Source of the DNA: Clostridia bacterium
GTDB taxonomy: Bacteria; Bacillota; Clostridia; Christensenellales; CAG-314
Assembly: GCA_017407305.1 (NCBI GenBank)
Contig: JAFQWS010000014.1
Coordinates: 1-27,172 of the forward strand
Direction: 5' to 3'
Length of the DNA: 27,172 bases
Position numbers and translations under genes: made by a program. Below the pieces are notes generated by a model. It was given only the letters and a program-made list of their open reading frames with translations. It made no database searches and was not told the DNA's origin. Shown here one piece after another: positions 22,345 to 27,172 of the stretch (positions within the stretch are counted from its first letter, which is position 1; the number at the start of each line of letters is the position of its first letter).

Positions 22345-23190
22345 ATGTTTCCCGGAGTAGAAATTTTAGGAATGGAATTATATACAATTTTGATTTTGTT
22401 GGGTATTGTGGGTGCAATCGTTGCTTTGCGCTATTTGTCCGACAAAATGGGAATTGATGCAAAACTTTACAACTTTGTCTTGATAGCAGCCGTTGTTGCA
22501 ATTTTTGTGGGCTATGGCTTTGCAATTTTGTTCCAAAGTTATTATCATTGGCAAGCCACAGGCAAATGGGTTTGGGGCGTTGGCGCAACCTTTTATGGTG
22601 GCCTCATTGGTGGTGCATTGGGCTTTTTTGCAGTTTACTTTATTGGAGGTCACTACGTCTTCAAAGATACCAAAGTTCACTTGACACAACTTGCCAAGGT
22701 TTGCAACAGTGCAATTGCATCCGTTGTTCTTGCCCATGCATTTGGCAGAATTGGTTGTTTGTGCGCAGGTTGTTGTTACGGCAAAGAAAGCGATGGTTGG
22801 CTTGCAACCAGACAATTTATCAACCACCAATGGAAAAACGTCTTGCCCGTACAACTTTACGAAGCATTGTTTTTGTTTGCCTTTTTCGCAGTGATGGTAT
22901 ATTTGCTTATAAAAAAGAAAAACGAATACAATCTTTCCATTTATCTTGTTGGTTACGGCGTGTGGAGATTTTTGATTGAATACTTGCGTGGTGACGATGA
23001 AAGAGGCGCAACGGTTGTTCAATTTTTGTCCCCTTCACAATTGACGGCAATCATCATGATTGTTCTTGGTGTGGCACTTATTTTCATTTACAAATATTGG
23101 TTGAAAGACTTTTTGGCAAAGTTTCAACCGGAAGTGACGCAACAAATGAAAATAGAAGACCAAGTTGCAAACGAAACGGAAAAAAACTAG
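22345..23190 (+). CDS. lgt: Prolipoprotein diacylglyceryl transferase family protein (Cys-rich Lgt variant)
   Basis: 281 aa, about seven membrane helices. HAFGRIGCLCAGCCYGKE (from residue 131) fits the Lgt signature: Arg135 corresponds to an essential Arg of E. coli Lgt, but the next conserved Asn is Cys138, and three further cysteines follow. PVQLYEALF and RFLIEYLRGDDERG are conserved Lgt motifs. Lgt moves diacylglycerol from phosphatidylglycerol to the lipobox Cys. Cys-rich variants occur in Clostridia and are annotated as Lgt, though their activity is not certain. AAAAGGAG precedes the ATG. The CPBP gene follows by one base. Confidence 0.85.
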   Translation: MFPGVEILGMELYTILILLGIVGAIVALRYLSDKMGIDAKLYNFVLIAAVVAIFVGYGFAILFQSYYHWQATGKWVWGVGATFYGGLIGGALGFFAVYFIGGHYVFKDTKVHLTQLAKVCNSAIASVVLAHAFGRIGCLCAGCCYGKESDGWLATRQFINHQWKNVLPVQLYEALFLFAFFAVMVYLLIKKKNEYNLSIYLVGYGVWRFLIEYLRGDDERGATVVQFLSPSQLTAIIMIVLGVALIFIYKYWLKDFLAKFQPEVTQQMKIEDQVANETEKN

Positions 23191-23191
23191 T

Positions 23192-23986
23192 ATGAGTTCT
23201 TCCAAAAGAAAACAAACAATATCTTTGATCATGTTGGCACTTTGCGCTGTCGTTTTGATAGTTTTCGAAAGTGCCAATTTTGTCTTGTCAAACGATCAAA
23301 TTGCCAACGACCTTTTGACGTCGGCAATCCCTAGACTTTTTGGTGGCATCTGCTTGATTGTTGTGGTGGCATTGTTGGGCTATCCCATTTGCAATCCCTT
23401 CAAAAAAGGCTGGGCAAAGGGGCTTTTTTGGGCAATACCTTGTCTTTTGGTTGCATTGGCAAACTTTCCGTTTACTGCGCTTTACTTTGGTCAAGCTGAA
23501 GTTGTCCGCCTTGACTTGATTGGCATTTTTGCTTTGGATTGCTTGGCAATAGGATTGTTTGAAGAGGCAATTTTCCGTGGACTTATTCAAACGGTGGCTT
23601 TGGAAAGACTTCAAAACAAACAAAACGGCATCTTTTGGAGTGTGGTTGCATCGTCTACAATTTTTGGTTTGGTGCATTTTTCCAATTTGTTTATGGGTGG
23701 TGGGTTTACTTCCACTTTGTTGCAAGTTGGCTATTCCTTTTTGATTGGTGCAATGTTGTCGGTAACTTTGATTAAAACAGAAAATATATGGTTGGCTGTC
23801 TTTTTGCATGCGCTGTTTGATTTTGGTGGAAAACTTATCATTGAAATTGGACAAGGCTATGCTTGGGACACAGGCTTTTGGATTTTGACGATTGTTTGTG
23901 GCGGTATATGTGCCCTTCACGTTATCAACACGTTGAGAAAAACAACCACTTGCTATACAACGCAAAAACTCAAAACTGACCAATGA
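23192..23986 (+). CDS. CPBP-family intramembrane glutamic/metallo-type protease
   Basis: 264 aa with about seven helices. The three conserved motifs are present: EEAIFRG near residue 132, FGLVHFSN near 164-171 and FLHALFDFGG near 216. These define the CPBP (Abi, CAAX-protease-like) family, whose members cleave prenylated or other membrane proteins and peptides. It begins one base after the Lgt stop without a strong binding site, so expression is coupled. An Lgt-CPBP pair suggests work on membrane-linked proteins, but the substrate is unknown. Confidence 0.9.
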   Translation: MSSSKRKQTISLIMLALCAVVLIVFESANFVLSNDQIANDLLTSAIPRLFGGICLIVVVALLGYPICNPFKKGWAKGLFWAIPCLLVALANFPFTALYFGQAEVVRLDLIGIFALDCLAIGLFEEAIFRGLIQTVALERLQNKQNGIFWSVVASSTIFGLVHFSNLFMGGGFTSTLLQVGYSFLIGAMLSVTLIKTENIWLAVFLHALFDFGGKLIIEIGQGYAWDTGFWILTIVCGGICALHVINTLRKTTTCYTTQKLKTDQ

Positions 23987-23990
23987 TTTA

Positions 23991-24016
23991 AAGCACCAAT
24001 TTTGGTGCTTTTTTTG
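23991..24016 (+). terminator. Terminator of the lgt-CPBP operon
   Basis: An 8-bp stem AAGCACCA (23991-23998) with TGGTGCTT (24003-24010), ATTT loop, seven T. Confidence 0.9.
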
Positions 24017-24029
24017 TTGGCAAGTAATA

Positions 24030-24058
24030 TTGACAAATATTAAATAAATGTTTATAAT
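24030..24058 (+). promoter_or_regulatory. Promoter of degV
   Basis: TTGACA (24030-24035), 17-bp spacer, TATAAT (24053-24058). The leader is about 60 bases. Confidence 0.9.
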
Positions 24059-24124
24059 CAACATTGTATAAATAATATATTGTTGATTTATTTTTCAAAT
24101 GAAAGCCTTTTGAAGGAGAAATTT

Positions 24125-24994
24125 ATGGCAAGAAAATTTGTAATAGTTACTGATACCGGTTGCGATATGCCCAAAGAGTGGCTTCAACAAAAGGACGTTT
24201 ACGTCATCAATCTTGGTTTTCATATGAACGACACCGATTATTCGGGCGAGTCGGGCAACGAAATTGAACCCAAAGATTTTTACCAATGTTTGAGAGAAGG
24301 CGCCATGCCCATCACTTCCCAAATCAACCCCGACGTTGCAATCAAGCACATAGAACCATTGGTAAAAGAGGGCAACGACGTTTTGGTTGTAAGTTTTTCT
24401 TCCGGTCTTTCGGGTACAGCCAACAGTTTTGTTTCTGCATCCAAAGAAATCAACGAAAAATACCCCAACCATAAGGTTGTAGTGGTGGACTCTGTGTGTG
24501 CATCAATGGGCCAAGGTTTGTTGTTGCATTACGTTGTAGAAAAGGCAGACAGTGGCGCATCTTTAAATGAAACTGCAAAATTTGCCGACCAATTCAAATA
24601 CAACGTATGTCACTTTTTCACAGTCAATGATTTGTTCCATCTTAAACGTGGTGGCAGATTGTCCGCAGCATCGGCAATTTTGGGTACGCTTATCAACATC
24701 AAACCCATGTTGAACGTCAGCAACGAAGGAAAACTTTGTGTAATTTCAAAAGTTATCGGCAGAAAGAAGGCGCTCAGAACACTTGTTGAAAAAATCAAAG
24801 AAAAGAACGACCTAGACAAAGACGATCCAATTTTTATCAGCCACTCGGACAGTTTGGAAGATGCCTTGTTCGTCAAGGAAGAAATTGAAAAGATTTTGCC
24901 CAATCCCATTTACGTCAACTATATCGGGCCGGTAATTGGCTCCCACACAGGCATTGGAACGATAGCCCTTTTCTTCAAAGGTTATCACAGATAA
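24125..24994 (+). CDS. DegV family fatty-acid-binding protein
   Basis: 289 aa. VTDTGCDMP at the N-terminus, SSGLSGT near residues 97-103, and GRLS with RGG near 175-182 are DegV signatures. DegV proteins bind fatty acids; FakB members hand them to the FakA kinase for phospholipid synthesis. No fakA is in the window. I took ATG 24125 with GAAGGAG 8 bases upstream; the longer frame begins in the leader and lacks a site. A single-gene unit. Confidence 0.93.
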   Translation: MARKFVIVTDTGCDMPKEWLQQKDVYVINLGFHMNDTDYSGESGNEIEPKDFYQCLREGAMPITSQINPDVAIKHIEPLVKEGNDVLVVSFSSGLSGTANSFVSASKEINEKYPNHKVVVVDSVCASMGQGLLLHYVVEKADSGASLNETAKFADQFKYNVCHFFTVNDLFHLKRGGRLSAASAILGTLINIKPMLNVSNEGKLCVISKVIGRKKALRTLVEKIKEKNDLDKDDPIFISHSDSLEDALFVKEEIEKILPNPIYVNYIGPVIGSHTGIGTIALFFKGYHR

Positions 24995-25059
24995 AAAATT
25001 GCATTAAAAAACTACACCCTATGCGCTATTCACTTAGGGATTTAAATTGGATGTTTTGT

Positions 25060-25094
25060 AAAACTCGACTTATTGAAGTCGAGTTTTCTTTTTG
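25060..25094 (+). terminator. Terminator after degV
   Basis: An 11-bp stem AAAACTCGACT (25060-25070) with AGTCGAGTTTT (25077-25087), followed by CTTTTTG. It lies 65 bases after the stop codon. Confidence 0.88.
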
Positions 25095-25107
25095 CCACAT
25101 AAACAAC

Positions 25108-25136
25108 TTGATTTATATTTAATTTTTTATTATAAT
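25108..25136 (+). promoter_or_regulatory. Promoter of the methyltransferase gene
   Basis: TTGATT (25108-25113), 17-bp spacer, TATAAT (25131-25136), in very AT-rich DNA. Confidence 0.82.
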
Positions 25137-25172
25137 AAACTTACCGATGAATAAGAATTTTGAGAATAGTAT

Positions 25173-26000
25173 ATGAATAGCGTAAATAAAACACTATACA
25201 TCCCCTTATACGGCAAGTCCTACGTAAGCAAAAAAGGCTTGTTTCTGTATGATAAAAAAGCCGAAGAGATTTGGGAGGCGGAAGGGTTTTCGCTTAAAGG
25301 AAAATCAAAATCCAAATGGCTTGCGTACTATATGGGTATTCGTTCTGCCGTATTTGACGAATGGCTAAAGCAGGAAATGGTGACTGCGCCGGATGCAGTG
25401 ATTATTCATATCGGTTGCGGAATGGATAGTCGCGTCATAAGGGTTGGAACGGAAAATCATAAGTGGTACGACGTGGATTTTTTGGAAGTTATTGAAGAAA
25501 GAAAACGCTACTATGCCAATACGGATGACTATCAAATGATTGCAGGCGATGCAAGAACTTGCGATTGGCTGACAGCGATTGAGGAAAATAAATCGGCCAT
25601 CGTCGTTATGGAAGGCGTGAGTATGTACTTGACTGTTGATGAAATGCAAAATTTATTAGATAGACTTTGCTCTCATTTTGAAAGACTCTCTCTTTTGGTG
25701 GATGCTTATACTTCTTTTGCCGTTAGAATGTCAAAGCACAGAAATCCGATAAACGACGTAGGTGTGACTGAGGTTTATGGTATAGATAAACCACAAGCTT
25801 ATCAAACCGAGAAACTTGCTTTTGTAAAAGAACATACAATGATCCCTCAAAAATACGTAGAAGAGTTAAAAGGATTTGAAAAGTTCCTTTTTGCTAAGTT
25901 ATATGCGGGTAGTTTATCAAAAAAGCTCTATCGTTTGTATGAATATCAAAAGAAGCAATCATTAAATTCCAATTTATCAAACTGTTGCCTTTGTGTTTAA
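25173..26000 (+). CDS. SAM-dependent methyltransferase, leucine carboxyl/Tcmp type
   Basis: 275 aa. The SAM-binding motif I is HIGCGMDSR at 79-87 (family form LGCGLDTR), followed by W-Y-D-V-D-F-L and VMEGVSMYLT; this set is typical of LCM-type O-methyltransferases (PPM1/TcmP). It probably methylates a carboxyl or hydroxyl of a small molecule. The binding site before the ATG is weak (TGAG). Codon use differs from its neighbours (more CAG, GCG and AGA/CGC, TAT-rich), and there are cryptic hairpins on both sides, so recent acquisition is likely. No biosynthetic partner genes are next to it. Confidence 0.82.
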   Translation: MNSVNKTLYIPLYGKSYVSKKGLFLYDKKAEEIWEAEGFSLKGKSKSKWLAYYMGIRSAVFDEWLKQEMVTAPDAVIIHIGCGMDSRVIRVGTENHKWYDVDFLEVIEERKRYYANTDDYQMIAGDARTCDWLTAIEENKSAIVVMEGVSMYLTVDEMQNLLDRLCSHFERLSLLVDAYTSFAVRMSKHRNPINDVGVTEVYGIDKPQAYQTEKLAFVKEHTMIPQKYVEELKGFEKFLFAKLYAGSLSKKLYRLYEYQKKQSLNSNLSNCCLCV

Positions 26001-26060
26001 ATCTTTGTAAGTATATATCACACTATACTTTGAAACAAAGTCGTGTGTTTTGCAGAGCAA

Positions 26061-26096
26061 AAAAAAAGACTAACGAAAATTTTTCGTTAGTCTTTT
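26061..26096 (-). terminator. Bidirectional terminator between methyltransferase and CofE-like gene
   Basis: A 15-bp stem AAAAGACTAACGAAA (26064-26078) with TTTCGTTAGTCTTTT (26082-26096). Minus-strand reading ends in a long T-run; plus reading ends TTTTATG. A second smaller hairpin (ACTTTG/CAAAGT, 26027-26041, flanked by CACAC/GTGTG) precedes it on the plus strand. Confidence 0.87.
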
Positions 26097-26152
26097 ATGT
26101 TGTCTAAAATTTCTAAGAGAACCACGTTCAAGTGGTGTACTTTTTGTTTCAA

Positions 26153-27172
26153 TTAGTCTGCAAAGTTTTTGAAATAGTTTTGAATCAAAATGAAAGGTGT
26201 ACCTTTGTCGCCAGAGCCACTTGTCAAGTCGGAAAGACTTGCCAAAAGGTCGGTCAATTGTCTGGGGGTTGTACCTTGTGACAAAATTGTGCCTTTCAAA
26301 TCGGATGCTTTTTGTTTGATAATTTCCTTCATTTTTGTTTCGGCTTCTTGACCGGACAATTGAGAAAGGGTGTTGTCGGCAACGTACTTCAATTTGATTT
26401 CGTTGGGTGTTCCCACCAAACCATCGGTATATCCGGGGGAGCATACAGGGTCTGCAAGTTCCCAAATTTTTCCAACGGGATCTTTAAATGCTCCGTCGCC
26501 ATATACCATACATTCAAACTTTTTACCAGTGCGTTTTGCCAATTCTGCTTGAAGGTCATAGGCAAACTTTGTGCAATCTCTGGGGAAAAGTTTTAAAGTG
26601 TTGTCTGTTGCCATATTACTGCCCAACACGCCGTAGTCAGCATTGTAACCACTGCCATTGACAGGCTTGTTCATCAATTCTTCCAAGTTGAGCACTTTTT
26701 CTGCACCCGCGTTTAAAAGCACTCTTTTTGTGCGTTCACGTGAGTGTATGCAAGCACAAACTACGTGTTTGGTGTGTTTCAAGATTTCTCTGGGGTTGTT
26801 TGCCAAGATGATTTGGCACTTGTCACCACAAAGTTCTTGGTAGTAGTTGATGTAGTCAACTCCTGTAAAAACGTGCTTGGTATTGGGAAAAGTTTTGTGA
26901 AATTCTTCTGCTGTAAAAACGTCGGAATATGGATTTACGCCACTGGCATCCAAATCATCCAAAGATACAAAACTGTTGCCCACTTCGTCGGAAGGGTAAG
27001 AAAGTTGAACGACAACTTTTTTTGCACCCATTGCAATTCCTTTCAAAATGAGGGAGAAGCGGTTTCTGGAAAAAATGGGGAATAAGACGCCCACTGTTTC
27101 ATCGCCGAATTTTGTTTTGACGTCTTGGGCGATGTCGTCGCAAGAAACGTAGTTGCCTTGTGCACGAGCAAC
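26153..27172 (-). CDS. CofE-like (F420-0:L-glutamate ligase family) protein, N-terminus cut by the window edge
   Basis: 339 residues visible; the frame stays open through the right edge, reading VARAQGNYVSCDDIAQDVK before DETVGVLFP, so a GTG at 27092-27094 is an internal Val, not the start. Landmarks are PIFSRNRFS, QLSYPSDEVGN, GVDYINYYQ, GSGYNADYGVLGSNMAT, GDGAFKDPVGKIWELADP and TSGSGDKGTP. These match the clostridial homologs of coenzyme F420-0:L-glutamate ligase (CofE), which adds glutamates to the F420 tail in methanogens. Since most Clostridia lack F420, the clostridial proteins may act on another substrate. About 55-65 N-terminal residues are missing. It would end at the terminator at 26061-26096. 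Confidence 0.88.
   Translation of the reverse strand, partial: VARAQGNYVSCDDIAQDVKTKFGDETVGVLFPIFSRNRFSLILKGIAMGAKKVVVQLSYPSDEVGNSFVSLDDLDASGVNPYSDVFTAEEFHKTFPNTKHVFTGVDYINYYQELCGDKCQIILANNPREILKHTKHVVCACIHSRERTKRVLLNAGAEKVLNLEELMNKPVNGSGYNADYGVLGSNMATDNTLKLFPRDCTKFAYDLQAELAKRTGKKFECMVYGDGAFKDPVGKIWELADPVCSPGYTDGLVGTPNEIKLKYVADNTLSQLSGQEAETKMKEIIKQKASDLKGTILSQGTTPRQLTDLLASLSDLTSGSGDKGTPFILIQNYFKNFAD

Overview
The window looks like a chromosomal segment of an uncultured, low-GC, Gram-positive-type bacterium of the Clostridia (Bacillota). This rests on AT-rich intergenic DNA, strong sigma-A-type promoters (TTGACW, 16-18 bp, TATAAT), AGGAGG-type ribosome binding sites, and typical Firmicutes genes: an FMN-riboswitch-controlled RibU, NrdR, DegV, CPBP proteases, a CofE-like ligase and GH3 enzymes. 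The genus cannot be named from the sequence alone. No mobile element, tRNA, rRNA or CRISPR array was found.

Left third (1-9600) is the accessory, surface-carbohydrate part. It opens with the C-terminus of a membrane-anchored protein, probably a GH3 glycosidase, followed by a repeat-rich intergenic stretch and a minus-strand LytTR response regulator. A plus-strand operon (about 1890-7340) follows: a secreted esterase with an Ig-like N-terminal domain, a (Gly-Glu-Gly-Gly-Ser) linker and a C-terminal membrane anchor; a cytoplasmic-looking GH3 beta-glycosidase; and a four-helix GtrA-like membrane protein with a coiled-coil tail. Two tandem paralogous family-2 glycosyltransferases follow, each with its own promoter. 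The group suggests plant-type polysaccharide or acyl-glycan degradation outside the cell, glycoside hydrolysis inside, and some glycan assembly.

Middle (9585-17110): an FMN riboswitch with a terminator controls the riboflavin ECF component ribU. A tightly packed six-gene operon (10429-15042) joins tRNA t6A biogenesis (tsaE, tsaB), the acetyltransferase rimI, an alpha/beta hydrolase, a membrane-anchored MurF-like ligase and ddl, so translation fidelity and peptidoglycan precursor synthesis share a transcript. A 47-codon minus-strand gene, then nrdR plus a uridine-kinase-like protein, follow.

Right third (17160-27172) holds mostly single genes or pairs, each bounded by clear promoters and terminators: rpsT with a long basic tail (minus), murI, an EF-G-like GTPase with altered G motifs, NfeD + SPFH, an Lgt-family protein + CPBP protease, degV, an LCM-type methyltransferase with foreign-looking codon use, and on the minus strand the C-terminal part of a CofE-like (F420-0:glutamate ligase family) protein that runs off the right end.

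No wholly new multi-gene system is evident. The most open questions are the GtrA-like protein in the glycosidase operon, a palindrome shared by two promoters (lgt and the 47-aa gene), the near-leaderless promoters of murI and tsaE, the extended S20, and the Cys-rich Lgt variant.
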